Positions 27,694 to 37,472 of a DNA stretch of 64,000 nt are shown in pieces. A model generated the notes under the pieces. That model had not been told where the DNA came from. It searched no databases and was given only the letters and a program-made list of their open reading frames with translations. Location: contig NZ_JAGTWO010000004.1 of NCBI RefSeq assembly GCF_018842675.1, positions 1,922,001 to 1,986,000 on the forward strand. Reading direction: 5' to 3'. This DNA comes from Candidatus Pantoea bituminis (GTDB taxonomy: Bacteria > Pseudomonadota > Gammaproteobacteria > Enterobacterales > Enterobacteriaceae). The position numbers were made by a program, and so were the translations under genes. Positions within the stretch are counted from its first letter, which is position 1; each line of letters begins with the position of its first letter.

Positions 27694-28112
27694 TTAAGCG
27701 GTGCGTTGACGTAACGCGAGTTGAACATTTGCCAGCAGCAACAGTGCCACCACCAGCGTAGAAAGTATGACGCCTAATGGCACCACCGCATAAGCATCAC
27801 GGCTATGAATGAAGGCGTTTAGCACAGCAAGGATAATGGCCAGCAACGAGAGCCAAAAGTGGGTTTTTCGGGTGCTGCACTGCCACGAAATAGATAAACA
27901 AGGCTGATTAAACGTGGCAAAACCGCTATGACCAAACCAAAAACAATGAGCCAGCTGGCGGCATCGGTCCACATGATTTCAAAGCCTCGCATGTAGATAA
28001 TATCGAATAGCCAGGCGGCGCTAAAAAAGCCCAACGGCAGCGGCTCAAGCAGAGCGTAAAGCGTAACGGCGAAAGCCGACCTTCCCGAGGTAGTGCGCAT
28101 TTTCCTCTCCAT
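27694..28112 (-). CDS. DUF2231 family membrane protein (one apparent frameshift)
   Basis: About 139 residues with four hydrophobic helices. The N-terminal half has the DUF2231 pattern LYALLEPLPLGFFSAAWLFDI followed by WTDAASWLIVFGLVIAVLP. The frame breaks in a T-run at 27864-27868; with one base added it continues EKTHFWLSLLAIILAVLNAF. It precedes the PQQ-type sugar dehydrogenase by 12 bases and is likely in the same operon. DUF2231 proteins often accompany periplasmic dehydrogenases or haem proteins, so a membrane electron-transfer role is plausible but unproven. The start at 28112 follows a GAATATGGAGAG stretch. Confidence 0.82.
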
Positions 28113-28265
28113 ATTCTGTTAATAAACGGGGTGAAGACGGCACTTCGCTTCCTCAAGCAACCGACTTCGCGCCTGTAAAATATTAGTAAACATGAAGAAA
28201 AGTGGCAGGTTAATTCAGCAAGAAAAAGAAATTAAACAGCGGCATCTCTGCCGCCGAGGGGAACA

Positions 28266-29381
28266 TTAACGTTTATCTGCGGGTAACGTTACCCAATAAC
28301 CAGGCTGGTAAGGTAGCGGTAAAAATTTCTGATGGAACTCACGGAAGGTCTTATCTGGATCAAGATCGGCAAACAGATCGGGATGCAGCCATTTTGCCAA
28401 TGCCTGAATAGCAACAAACTGGTAAGGGCTGTCATAGAACTGATGCCAGATGGCGTGTGCATTGCCGTTATGTGCAACCGGTAGGGTTTTGAAAGCATCA
28501 CGCATCATCAGCGTTTTTAAGCGCGCCGTTGCCTCCGTGACGTCAGCCCCCGGCCCAACGCCAATCCACTTCCCTACCGTATTGTAATTTTTCCAGTTTG
28601 CACCCGTGACCACCACCACATCTGGGCGGCTGGCAATGATTTGCTCTGGATTGAGAGTACCGAAGGTGCCAGGAATGAGATTTTTGGCAATGTTATCGCC
28701 GCCAGCCATTTCCACCATTTGCCCAAAATTCTCATTGCCGAATGACATACAACATTCGTCGCTGTAACCGCCTGCACGATCGATCATGACTTTCGGGCGA
28801 TAGCCGTTGAAACTGTGCAAACGTGAGGTGACACGCTGAATTTGCTGGTGGCGGAAGTCGATGATCGCCTGCGCACGGGCCGGTTTGTTCACCAACTCTC
28901 CCATAATACGAATACTTTTCTCAGCATTCACAAACGGCGCTTCACGGAAATCGATAAACACCACCGGGATACCAACAGCCTGCAATTTTTCAATCAATTT
29001 GCCCTCATCCGTTGCCGCTTTGGACTCAAGGTTCATCAGTACTAAATCTGGTTTTAACGTCAGCGCCTGCTCTACGTTAAACGTGCCATCTTTTGCCCCG
29101 CCAAAGGTCGGCAGTTTTTTAATTTGCGGATAGCGCTGTTCATACGCCTGATAACCATCCCAATCCGCTTTGTGAAAGTCATCGCGCCAGCCAACTACCC
29201 GTTGAAACGGCGCCTCGGTATCAAAGGCAGCCAGCAAGTAGATCTGTCGCCCTTCACCTAAAATAATACGTTTTGATTCATTGGCGACATCGACCTGACG
29301 CCCGGCGACATCAGTAATTGTTTTAGCCGATGCCGATCCTACCAGCGTGATTAACCCCAGCGCTAACATCCATTTTTTCAT
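28266..29381 (-). CDS. Iron-siderophore type ABC transporter substrate-binding protein
   Basis: A 371-residue periplasmic binding protein of the FecB/FhuD/BtuF family. A signal peptide (KKWMLALGLITLVGSASA) is followed by DVAGRQVDVANESKRIILGE, the typical first lobe. The long connecting helix lies around ARAQAIIDFRHQQIQRVTSR, and a second lobe contains TLNPEQIIASRPDVVVVTG. A Fur box 20 bases before the start shows iron control. No permease or ATPase gene is adjacent, so it must share components encoded elsewhere. The siderophore is not identifiable. The paired cysteines in YSDECCMSFG are unusual. Confidence 0.88.
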   Translation of the reverse strand: MKKWMLALGLITLVGSASAKTITDVAGRQVDVANESKRIILGEGRQIYLLAAFDTEAPFQRVVGWRDDFHKADWDGYQAYEQRYPQIKKLPTFGGAKDGTFNVEQALTLKPDLVLMNLESKAATDEGKLIEKLQAVGIPVVFIDFREAPFVNAEKSIRIMGELVNKPARAQAIIDFRHQQIQRVTSRLHSFNGYRPKVMIDRAGGYSDECCMSFGNENFGQMVEMAGGDNIAKNLIPGTFGTLNPEQIIASRPDVVVVTGANWKNYNTVGKWIGVGPGADVTEATARLKTLMMRDAFKTLPVAHNGNAHAIWHQFYDSPYQFVAIQALAKWLHPDLFADLDPDKTFREFHQKFLPLPYQPGYWVTLPADKR

Positions 29382-29400
29382 CGAAATAACCCATATAAAT

Positions 29401-29419
29401 GATAATGAGAATTATTATT
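29401..29419. promoter_or_regulatory. Fur box
   Basis: gataatgagaattattatt matches the 19-base Fur consensus GATAATGATAATCATTATC at 16 of 19 positions. It lies immediately upstream of the iron-siderophore binding protein gene, where Fe-Fur would block its promoter. Confidence 0.85.
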
Positions 29420-29492
29420 GTAAATCGCCGTTACTATCACTCATAAATCAGATAAGGGGAAGCGATCGATGAAAATGATTTTAGGAATACTA

Positions 29493-30323
29493 TTAGCGCC
29501 GTGAAGTGAAGGCCTGAAGCTCGCGTGCATCGTGGCTGCAAAACATCGTGACCTCATCATTGTGCTGCAACGACAGTTCACGTAAGCGTTGTTGGTTAGT
29601 ACGCCATGCTTGTGTATCGCTGCGCATCATCCACTGATAGAAGCGCAAACCGGGCGTGCAATGGCGCGTTTCCTGGTGCATTTCGCCGCGATAAAACCAG
29701 GCGTCGCCACCATGCAACATCCAGCCTTTTCCATGACGGATCGCGACGCCAGCGTGCCCTAATGTATGTCCCGGCAGCGGCACCAGCAGAATGTCATCGC
29801 TTAACTCATCAATGGCCCTGACGGCGTCAAAACCGAACCAGCGCTCGCCCCCATCAGGATAACCACGCCAGCCATCGTGGCTGCCCCACTGCTGAGGCCG
29901 ATAGCGCTGACGTCGTAACCAGCTTTGTTGCCCGGTTGCCGTTTGCAGTTCTCGCTGTAACAGATGCACACGCGCTTGTGGAAAATCGGTGATGCCGCCT
30001 GCATGATCAAAATCCAGATGCGTCAGAATGATGTGGCGAACATCGTCGGGCTTGAACCCTAAATTCACCACCTGCTGCCAGGCACTGAGTTGCTCATCGT
30101 AGCGAATGTTGTTCATGGCGCGGAAAAAGCCCGAAAGGCGATCGGCGGGACGTTGGATATCCTGTAATCCCATGCCGGTATCCACTAAAACCAAGCCGTG
30201 TGCATCGGTCTCCAGCAACAGGCAATGACACACTAAATGGGCGAAAGGTGATGCACTGAAACCATCGTACAACGCGCCACCGACTGGACACATACATCCA
30301 CAGTTCAGATGATGAATGCGCAT
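29493..30323 (-). CDS. Metallo-beta-lactamase fold hydrolase
   Basis: A 276-residue hydrolase with the dinuclear metal motif THLDFDHAGG and the downstream ligands in PLPGHTLGHAGV and HGGDAWFYRGE. The N-terminus LNCGCMCPVGGALYDG and LVDTGMGLQDI are shared by a group sometimes annotated as quorum-quenching lactonase-like, but nothing here proves an acyl-homoserine lactone substrate. There is no signal peptide, so it is cytoplasmic. AAAAGGAG precedes the ATG. It lies 49 bases behind katN in the same direction and is probably co-transcribed. Confidence 0.85.
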   Translation of the reverse strand: MRIHHLNCGCMCPVGGALYDGFSASPFAHLVCHCLLLETDAHGLVLVDTGMGLQDIQRPADRLSGFFRAMNNIRYDEQLSAWQQVVNLGFKPDDVRHIILTHLDFDHAGGITDFPQARVHLLQRELQTATGQQSWLRRQRYRPQQWGSHDGWRGYPDGGERWFGFDAVRAIDELSDDILLVPLPGHTLGHAGVAIRHGKGWMLHGGDAWFYRGEMHQETRHCTPGLRFYQWMMRSDTQAWRTNQQRLRELSLQHNDEVTMFCSHDARELQAFTSRR

Positions 30324-30372
30324 GACTTCTCCTTTTGTTCAGCGTGCCTGCGTCAACAGGCACGTCTCCCGA

Positions 30373-31251
30373 TCACTGCTGCTCTTTTGGTATGCCTTTG
30401 CCCAGATCGGTTCCGGTTAAAGGATTGATGGTGGGATCGGATTGGGTGCGGATGGCCATATTTTCAACATGCGTATTTTGTTTATCAGACAAGGTCACTT
30501 TGGATAAACCATCGCCACCGTCTACTGCAGGTTGCGGATCGGCTACATAATCGAAATTCTCATCTGAATTCCAGCTACCGCGAATATCGCCCCCTTCAGA
30601 CATATTGTAATACGTGTGTGCGTACTGCTCGATTGGCGGTAATTTTCCTGGCGGGAAATTATCACGGATTGCATAGAGCGCTTTTTCAAATGAGATCTGG
30701 TGCGCCACTTCGCGCGTCATCAAAAAGCCCAACGCATCTTTTACGCCGGGATCATCGGTTACGTTGATCAGACGTTCGTAAATAATTTTAGCGCGCGCTT
30801 CAGCGGCGATATTGGATCGTAGATCGGCGGTAACTTCGCCAATGGTATCGATATAGGCTGCTGTCCAGGGCACACCGGCGGAGTTGGTTAACGCCGGGCC
30901 GCCACCGTAAAGTAACGCGGTGGTGTGGCTGCCGTTGCCGCCGTTAGTGAGTGAGCGATAAAGTTCGGCTTCCTCTTCCACACCTTCAGCCAGATCGCCT
31001 TTAGCACCTTTGTTGAGCATGCCAACCAGACTACCGATAATTTCCAGATGGCTTAACTCTTCAGTAGCGATATCCAGCAGCATATCTTTACGACCCGGAT
31101 CTTCATCGCCCAGCCCTTGGGTAAAATAACGGCATGCTGCCGCCAGTTCCCCTTGAGGCCCGCCAAATTGTTCTAACAGTAAGTTAGCCAGCCCCGGATT
31201 TGGACCAGCAACGCGAACGGTATATTGCATTTGTTTAACATGACGAAACAT
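30373..31251 (-). CDS. katN: Manganese (non-haem) catalase
   Basis: A 292-residue dimanganese catalase that disproportionates hydrogen peroxide. The four-helix bundle ligands are visible: Glu in GGPQGELAAACRYF, Glu and His in DIATEELSHLEIIG, Glu in AAEARAKIIYERL, and Glu/His in LMTREVAHQISFEKA. The long C-terminal tail (FDYVADPQPAVDGGDGLSKV) is typical of the KatN subgroup. The ribosome site GGAGAG lies before the ATG. In enterobacteria katN is usually under RpoS control; no promoter element was assigned here. It heads a probable two-gene operon with the MBL hydrolase. Confidence 0.94.
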   Translation of the reverse strand: MFRHVKQMQYTVRVAGPNPGLANLLLEQFGGPQGELAAACRYFTQGLGDEDPGRKDMLLDIATEELSHLEIIGSLVGMLNKGAKGDLAEGVEEEAELYRSLTNGGNGSHTTALLYGGGPALTNSAGVPWTAAYIDTIGEVTADLRSNIAAEARAKIIYERLINVTDDPGVKDALGFLMTREVAHQISFEKALYAIRDNFPPGKLPPIEQYAHTYYNMSEGGDIRGSWNSDENFDYVADPQPAVDGGDGLSKVTLSDKQNTHVENMAIRTQSDPTINPLTGTDLGKGIPKEQQ

Positions 31252-31861
31252 TGCGCTCTCCAGATAAAGTCAATCAATCTCGCTAAAGGGCTTATCTGTA
31301 TTTAAGGCGTTTTTCGCTGCGCCTCAGGATAAACCCGCTAATTATGTGACTATTAATTTATTGAAGAGAAACAGATAACCCGCAAGCCAACTATAGAAAG
31401 CGAGGCGTGGAATGCTTATATTTTACGGAAATAAATTATTGATTTTTATATTAATAATATATTTTATTAAAATTTATTATTTATTTAATCCTATTAAAAT
31501 CTCCGCCCATAAATACGCAGCGGTAAAAGTGATCAGCTTCGTAAATAGCACTTTAAATAATGACAGGAAAAAATAGAGATTATTAACGCTTCGCTAACAG
31601 GCGTTAATTTTTGAATTAACTGGGGAAAATACGCTGAAAAGTATCACTGCCCAATCTGCTTAAACCCTATCTCTGCGTGTCCTGGCTCACAAAACGCCGC
31701 GCTTTCGTGAATGTGTTCACAACGCCTTAGGCAACTGCACACATATTAGTCAGCAATGTTCTTGTTTTGGCTAATGCGTTAATAAAATGTGAAGGCTAGA
31801 TTATAAAAATGAAACGGCGTTTTATTTATTACGCCAAACGATCAGCTACAGGAGCTTAACC
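31252..31861. other. AT-rich intergenic region upstream of the enolase/ABC operon
   Basis: A 610-base region between divergent katN and the KdgR-boxed operon. It is very AT-rich around 31420-31500. I see no gene. The 3' part carries the KdgR box at 31808-31826, and AGGAG lies before the operon start. Confidence 0.6.
31808..31826. promoter_or_regulatory. KdgR box upstream of the enolase/ABC operon
   Basis: aatgaaacggcgttttatt fits the KdgR consensus AATRAAAYRNYRTTTYATT at every position. It lies 36-54 bases before the first start codon of the operon, suited to repression that is relieved by the pectin intermediate 2-keto-3-deoxygluconate. Confidence 0.83.
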
Positions 31862-33014
31862 GTGAAGATCAGCGCAATCGATGTCACCCTTTTTACTTAT
31901 CCTACTCAGCGCCGCTCAGACAGCGCCGGCCACTCTCATCCCGGCCCCGAAACAGATGCGCAAATGGCGTTATTAACGATCACCAGTGATGAAGGGGATT
32001 GCGGCTATGCCTTTGCACCTGCCGAAGTGGTGCGTTCACATGTGGTGAATGCCTTTTTTCGCAAAGTGCTGATTGGGCAAAACGCCTTTGACCGCGAACG
32101 TTTGTGGCAAGATCTGGTGCACTGGCAACGCGGAAGTGCACATCAGCTCACCGAACGCGCGCTTTCTGCCGTTGAACAAGCGATGTGGGATTTAATTGGT
32201 CGCAAACTGCAGCAGCCGGTGCACAAATTGCTGGGCGGCTATCGCGAGAAGATTCCCGCCTACGGCAGCACCATGTGTGGTGATGAACTGGAGGGGGATT
32301 ATCAACTCCTGATGAATATGCGCGCTTTGCTGAAAAGCTGGTACAGCGCGGCTACAAAGCGATCAAGCTCCACACCTGGATGCCGCCCGTTTCGTTTGCG
32401 CCCAGCACGGCCATGGATATTAAAGCCTGTGCGGCGGTACGCGAAGCGGTAGGTCCCGATATTGCGCTAATGCTGGACGGTTATCACTGGTACAGCCGCA
32501 GCGAAGCGCTGACCATCGGCCGAGCGTTAGAAAAGTTAAATTTCAGCTGGTTTGAAGAGCCGATGGAAGAAGAGAGCATGGCCTCTTACGCCTGGCTGGC
32601 TGAAAACCTGTCTATTGATGTGCTGGGACCGGAAAGCCTTGGCGGTAAACATCACAGCCGTGCTGATTGGGTGCGAGCAGGCGCCTGCGACATTTTGCGT
32701 GCGGGTGCCAATGGCGTAGGGGAATCTCAGCGACCATGAAAGTTGCCAGCCTCGCAGAAGCCTTTGGTATGGATTGCGAAGTCCATGGCAATGGCGCAGC
32801 CAGCATTGCGGTGGTCGGCGCGATCCGCAATTGCCGCTGGTATGAACGCGGCCTGTTACACCCTTTCCTTGATTACGAACAGCCTCCTGCCTATCTCAAC
32901 AGCCTGGTCGATCCGATGGATGACCAGGGTTTTGTGCATTTGCCAACCCGCGCTGGATTAGGAGAAGACATTAACTTTAGCTGGATAGAAACCCATACGC
33001 TCGAACGCTGGTAA
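31862..33014 (+). CDS. Enolase-superfamily dehydratase (mandelate racemase/muconate lactonizing type), two apparent frameshifts
   Basis: About 384 residues once two bases are restored. The capping domain is followed by the barrel with the second-strand lysine (YKAIKLHTW), the three metal ligands in LMLDGYHWYS, FEEPMEEES and GPESLGG, and the catalytic histidine in CEVHGNG. The frame breaks in G-runs at 32293-32297 (one more G gives DELEGGLSTPDEYARF) and 32719-32722 (gives ANGVGGISATMKVASLAEA). Such enzymes abstract the alpha proton of an acid sugar or similar carboxylate, commonly to dehydrate or isomerise it. Gene order with a complete ABC importer and a perfect KdgR box suggests a uronate or pectin-derived acid. 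The exact substrate is unknown. Confidence 0.88.
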
Positions 33015-33071
33015 ATCGCCATAACCAAGTACGGCAAACAATAATAACCTCTGACCTGCTGGACTGACATT

Positions 33072-34703
33072 ATGAAACTCTACAACCGCTGCGGCGCGTG
33101 GCTTGTCACGCTGCTGCTGCTGGCGGGCAGCGCGTCGTTACAGGCGAAAACGCCTGACGATCAGCTGATCGTTGGCATGAACATGAATAACTTGCTCACG
33201 CTGGATCCCGCCGCCATGACCGGTAATGAAGTGGTGGGTATTGTGGTGAATCTGTATGACGGCTTGGTTGAACTCGATCCTAAACAACTGACCAACGTGC
33301 GCCCTGCATTGGCGGAACGTTGGGAGATCAGCCCGGATAACAAGCAGCTCACCTTTCACCTTCGTGACGGTGTCACCTTCCATTCCGGCAATGCATTGAG
33401 CAGTGACGATGTGATTTGGTCAATGCGTCGTGTGCTGCACCTGAATCTTGCGCAAGCATCGGTGTGGAAATCGTATGGTTTCACGAAAGAAAATGTGGAT
33501 CAGATGATCACCGCACCCGATGCACGCACCGTGGTGATGACCCTGCCGAAACCCAATGATCCCAAGCTGGTGATCTATTCGCTGGCGGCGTTGGGCAGCA
33601 TGGTGGTGCTGGACAGCAAAACGGTGAAATCACATGAAGTGAAAGGCGATTGGGGCAACCGCTGGTTAACCACCAACGAAGCGGGTTCAGGTCCCTTCCG
33701 CCTTGATGTCTGGCAGGCCAAAGATGTGCTGCGCATGAGCCGAGCAGACCATTACTGGCGCGGCGAGGCAAAAATGTCACGCGTGGTATTTCGCCATTTA
33801 CAAGAGTCACAAACCCTGCGTTTGATGATGCAAAAAGGCGATCTGGATATTGCCAGCAACATGGCGATTCCCGACGTACGCGCCCTGCGTAACGATCCCG
33901 ACCTGGCTATCGACGCGGTACAGAAAGGCACTATTTACTATCTGGCGATGAGCATGAAAGATGACCACTTCGCGGATGTCAAAGTGCGTGAAGCGGTACG
34001 GTATCTGGTGGATTATCAGGGAATTAATAAAAGCTTGATGACCGGATATGGCGTGTTGCATCAGCGCCCGATTCAGGCAAATATGCCTGCCACCTTGCCT
34101 GATCCTGGTTACAAACTGGATGTTGCACGCGCCAAAGCGTTGCTGGCTGAAGCAGGTTATCCCAATGGATTTGACACTACGCTGCGCGTATTAGCTGACC
34201 AACCCTTTCTGAACATCGCTATCGCGATACAGTCCACGCTGCTGCAAGGCGGCATCCGCGCCAAAATTGTCACTGGCACCGGTAATCAGATCTACGGCGC
34301 AATGCGCGATCGCCAGTTTAACTTGCTGGTGGGCCGTGGCGGCAGCGGCGTTGAACCTCATCCTCACTCCAGCCTGCGTTCGCTGGTCTATAACCCAAAC
34401 AATGCCGACAGCGCACGCCTGACCAATTTTCAGGGCTGGCGCACCGGTTTCTACGATGCTCAGCTCAATAGCATGATTGATCAGGCGCTGGTCGAGCGCG
34501 ACAGCACCAAACAGCAGCAAGAATATTTCGCGATTCAACGCCGATATGACCAACTGGTGCCGGCCTTGATGCCGATATCACAAATGGTGGATTCGGTGGT
34601 GGTCAATAACCGTGTGCAGGATTATCAGCCGCATCCATCGGCCACCACTTTCTTGCGCGACGTATGGAAAACGCCGGATACCTTAGCGGGAGGCCGCCCA
34701 TGA
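33072..34703 (+). CDS. ABC transporter substrate-binding protein, oligopeptide (family 5) type
   Basis: A 543-residue periplasmic binding protein. A signal peptide (WLVTLLLLAGSASLQA) precedes the family 5 pattern: LIVGMNMNNLLTLDPAAMTG, LTFHLRDGVTFHSGNALSSD, and the late segment YPNGFDTTLRVLADQP. This family carries peptides, nickel or oligosaccharides. The C-terminus overlaps the first permease by 4 bases (ATGA). Its place behind an enolase-type enzyme under KdgR control suggests an oligosaccharide or acid-sugar ligand instead of peptides. Confidence 0.93.
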   Translation: MKLYNRCGAWLVTLLLLAGSASLQAKTPDDQLIVGMNMNNLLTLDPAAMTGNEVVGIVVNLYDGLVELDPKQLTNVRPALAERWEISPDNKQLTFHLRDGVTFHSGNALSSDDVIWSMRRVLHLNLAQASVWKSYGFTKENVDQMITAPDARTVVMTLPKPNDPKLVIYSLAALGSMVVLDSKTVKSHEVKGDWGNRWLTTNEAGSGPFRLDVWQAKDVLRMSRADHYWRGEAKMSRVVFRHLQESQTLRLMMQKGDLDIASNMAIPDVRALRNDPDLAIDAVQKGTIYYLAMSMKDDHFADVKVREAVRYLVDYQGINKSLMTGYGVLHQRPIQANMPATLPDPGYKLDVARAKALLAEAGYPNGFDTTLRVLADQPFLNIAIAIQSTLLQGGIRAKIVTGTGNQIYGAMRDRQFNLLVGRGGSGVEPHPHSSLRSLVYNPNNADSARLTNFQGWRTGFYDAQLNSMIDQALVERDSTKQQQEYFAIQRRYDQLVPALMPISQMVDSVVVNNRVQDYQPHPSATTFLRDVWKTPDTLAGGRP

Positions 34704-35725
34704 CGCTGACTCAAAACCAGGTTCGCCGCATCAGCAAACGTGGCGTACAGGTGCTTATTACGCTGTTTGGCCTGCTGCTGCTGACTTTTTTCATTGGCCG
34801 CGTGATGCCGCTGGATCCCGTATTAGCGATTGTTGGACCCGACGCTGACAACGCCACTTATCAGCAAGTTTATCAGCAACTCGGCTTCGACAAACCTTTG
34901 TGGGTGCAGTTCGGTATCTACCTTAACGCGCTGTTGCATGGCGATTTAGGTCATGCGCTGCTTACCGGCCAACCGGTGGTCAACGATATCCTGCGGGTGT
35001 TTCCCGCCACCGTTGAACTGGCCACGTTGGCGATTGTTATTGGCGCCGGATTAGGTGTGCCGTTGGGTGTGCTGGCAGCGGCTCGACGCAACAGCGTGAT
35101 CGATTACGTCGTACGTGTGATCAGTCTGGCGGGTTATTCCACGCCGATTTTCTGGGTGGGAATGATTGGTTTGCTGCTGTTCTATGCGCATCTGGGTTGG
35201 GTAGGCGGCGCGGGTCGGGTTGATTTCAGTCTTGACGGCATTGTGCCGCGCCGTACCGGTTTCATGCTGATAGATGCGCTTATAGCGGGCAACAGCCAGG
35301 TGTTTTGGAATGCGCTCAATCATTTGGTGTTACCCGCTTCGCTGCTGGGTTTTCATTCGCTGGCCTACATCAGCCGCATGACGCGCAGCTTTATGCTCGC
35401 GCAACTGTCGCAAGAGTTCATTCTTACTGCCCGCGTCAAAGGATTAACGGAATGGCAGGTGATCTGGCAGCACGCCTTCCGCAACATTCTGGTTCAGCTG
35501 CTCACGGTGGTCGCCCTCGCCTACGGTTCCCTGCTGGAAGGCGCGGTATTAATTGAAACGGTGTTTTCATGGCCCGGTTTTGGTTCTTACCTGACCGGCA
35601 GCTTGATGCTAGGCGACATGAATGCGGTGATGGGCTGCGTGCTGGTGGTCGGCCTAATTTTTGTGATGCTTAACCTGCTCTCTGACCTGCTTTATCAGGT
35701 ATTTGATCCGAGGACCAAAGTATGA
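34700..35725 (+). CDS. ABC transporter permease, DppB type
   Basis: A 341-residue inner-membrane permease. The first helix (VLITLFGLLLLTFFIGRVM) is followed by MPLDPVLAIVGPDA, the periplasmic region typical of DppB/OppB. The later EAA-like cytoplasmic loop is EFILTARVKGLTEWQVIWQHAFRN. About six helices are present. I place the start at 34700, where the ATG overlaps the preceding stop, rather than 12 codons upstream. It also overlaps the second permease by 4 bases, showing tight translational coupling. Confidence 0.93.
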   Translation: MTLTQNQVRRISKRGVQVLITLFGLLLLTFFIGRVMPLDPVLAIVGPDADNATYQQVYQQLGFDKPLWVQFGIYLNALLHGDLGHALLTGQPVVNDILRVFPATVELATLAIVIGAGLGVPLGVLAAARRNSVIDYVVRVISLAGYSTPIFWVGMIGLLLFYAHLGWVGGAGRVDFSLDGIVPRRTGFMLIDALIAGNSQVFWNALNHLVLPASLLGFHSLAYISRMTRSFMLAQLSQEFILTARVKGLTEWQVIWQHAFRNILVQLLTVVALAYGSLLEGAVLIETVFSWPGFGSYLTGSLMLGDMNAVMGCVLVVGLIFVMLNLLSDLLYQVFDPRTKV

Positions 35726-36625
35726 CGATCTCCTACGACACGCCTCATGTCAGCGCGACGCGGGAAAAGCTGGCGCGCTGCCAACGCTTTGCTGCGCGTA
35801 CCGCTCATTTTCTCTGGCGCATGGCCTGCAATCCGCTGACGGCGATTGGCGGCGGCATTGTGCTGGTGCTGTGCATTGTGGCGCTGTTCGCACCCTGGAT
35901 TGCGCCTTATCACCCGCTGATTCAGGATTTAAATAATGCGTTAACGCCGCCCAGCGCCGAGCATTGGTTCGGCACCGACGAATTTGGTCGCGACATCTTT
36001 AGCCGGTTAGTTTGGGGGCACGCATCACGCTCTACATCGTGTTGCTGGTGTCAATTACTGTTGGACCGCTCGGGCTGCTGCTGGGCGTGACGGCTGGCTA
36101 CTTTGGCGGCAAGGTCGACAGCGTGCTGATGCGCGTGACCGACATTTTTATCTCTTTTCCCAGTCTGGTATTGGCGCTGGCGTTCGTGGCGGCGCTAGGT
36201 CCCGGCCTGGAACATGTGGTCATTGCGATTACGCTGACAGCCTGGCCACCCATTGCACGTCTGGCACGCGCTGAAACGCTGTCGCTGCGTCAGGCTGACT
36301 TTATCTCTGCGGTGCGGCTACAAGGTGCTTCTCCGCTGCGCGTGCTGTGGAAACACATCGTGCCGCTGTGTCTGCCCTCGGTGATTATCCGCATCACCAT
36401 GAACATGGCGGGTATCATTCTGACTGCTGCTGGGCTGGGTTTCCTCGGCCTTGGCGCACAGCCACCCGATCCTGAATGGGGCGCGATGATCGCCAGCGGC
36501 CGCACCTACATGTTGGAGTGTTGGTGGGTAGTGACCGTTCCGGGTTTAGCGATTCTGATTAACAGCCTGGCGTTTAACTTTTAGGAGATGGCCTACGTGA
36601 CCTGCTCGATCCCCGCAGTGAGTAA
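35722..36625 (+). CDS. ABC transporter permease, DppC type (two apparent frameshifts)
   Basis: About 301 residues when two bases are restored. The N-terminal helix (GGGIVLVLCIVALFAPWIAP) and the family segment EHWFGTDEFGRDIFSRLVWG precede the break at the G-run 36014-36018; with one more G it continues ARITLYIVLLVSITVG. The EAA loop is FISAVRLQGASPLRVLWKHI. A second break in the T-run at 36579-36582 hides the true end: adding a T gives LGDGLRDLLDPRSE and a stop at 36623-36625, the normal C-terminus of DppC permeases. It pairs with the upstream permease in the membrane channel. Confidence 0.9.
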
Positions 36626-37463
36626 CGCTTCGCCGTTGCTCGACGTGCGTGATTTGCACGTTAACTTTGTCAACGGACGCCAGACTACCGCCGCAGTGCG
36701 GGGCGTCTCCTTTCAACTTGGACAGGAAAAGCTGGCGATTGTGGGTGAATCGGGTTCCGGCAAATCCACCGTGGGCCGTGCGCTGCTGCAACTGCACCCC
36801 GCGAAAGCCCGCATTGAAGCCAGCCTCATGCAATTCGGCGATATCGATCTGCTGCGCGCCAGCCCGGCACAAATGCGTGCCGTACGCGGTAAACGCATCT
36901 CGATGATCATGCAGGACCCAAAATATTCGCTTAATCCAGTGATCCGCGTCGGCGATCAGATCGCTGAAGCCTGGCGCAGCCACCATCGCGGACAACATGC
37001 CGCCGCCCGTCAGCGGGCGCTGGAGATGTTGGAGGTAGTGCGCATCCGCGATCCTGAGCGTGTTTACCAACTCTATCCGCACGAAATCTCCGGCGGACAA
37101 GGCCAGCGCGTGATGATTGCCATGATGCTGATTACCGAGCCTGAACTGGTGATTGCCGATGAACCGACTTCAGCGCTGGATGTATCGGTGCGATTGCAGG
37201 TATTGGCGCTGCTTGACGACTTGGTAAAAGCACGCGGTTTAGGACTGATTTTTATCAGTCACGATATCAATCTGGTGCGCAGCTTCTGCGATCGCGTCCT
37301 GGTGATGTACGCCGGACGGGTGGTGGAATCGCTGGCCGCCAGCGAGCTGGATCAAGCGCAACATCCTTACACCCAAGGTTTACTCGCCGCTTTGCCAGAT
37401 ATCGATCATCGCCGTGCGCGCCTGCCGGTGTTACAACGTCACGTTAGCTGGATGAACGGGTAA
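36618..37463 (+). CDS. ABC transporter ATPase, DppD type
   Basis: Nucleotide-binding subunit of about 281 residues. Walker A is GESGSGKST, the signature is ISGGQGQR, and Walker B is LVIADEPTSALD; the C-terminal family extension is HPYTQGLLAALPD. I infer a GTG start at 36618, overlapping the restored end of the permease by 8 bases, with the protein beginning MSNASPLLDVRDLHVNF. An ATG at 36588 would add ten residues that are really the permease C-terminus in another frame. Confidence 0.9.
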   Translation: MSNASPLLDVRDLHVNFVNGRQTTAAVRGVSFQLGQEKLAIVGESGSGKSTVGRALLQLHPAKARIEASLMQFGDIDLLRASPAQMRAVRGKRISMIMQDPKYSLNPVIRVGDQIAEAWRSHHRGQHAAARQRALEMLEVVRIRDPERVYQLYPHEISGGQGQRVMIAMMLITEPELVIADEPTSALDVSVRLQVLALLDDLVKARGLGLIFISHDINLVRSFCDRVLVMYAGRVVESLAASELDQAQHPYTQGLLAALPDIDHRRARLPVLQRHVSWMNG

Positions 37464-37472
37464 GGAGTCAAG

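Noticed and set aside
29493..30323. Naming the MBL hydrolase as an acyl-homoserine lactonase
   Set aside because: The metal motif fits many hydrolases; no luxI/luxR context or lactonase-specific residue was identified.
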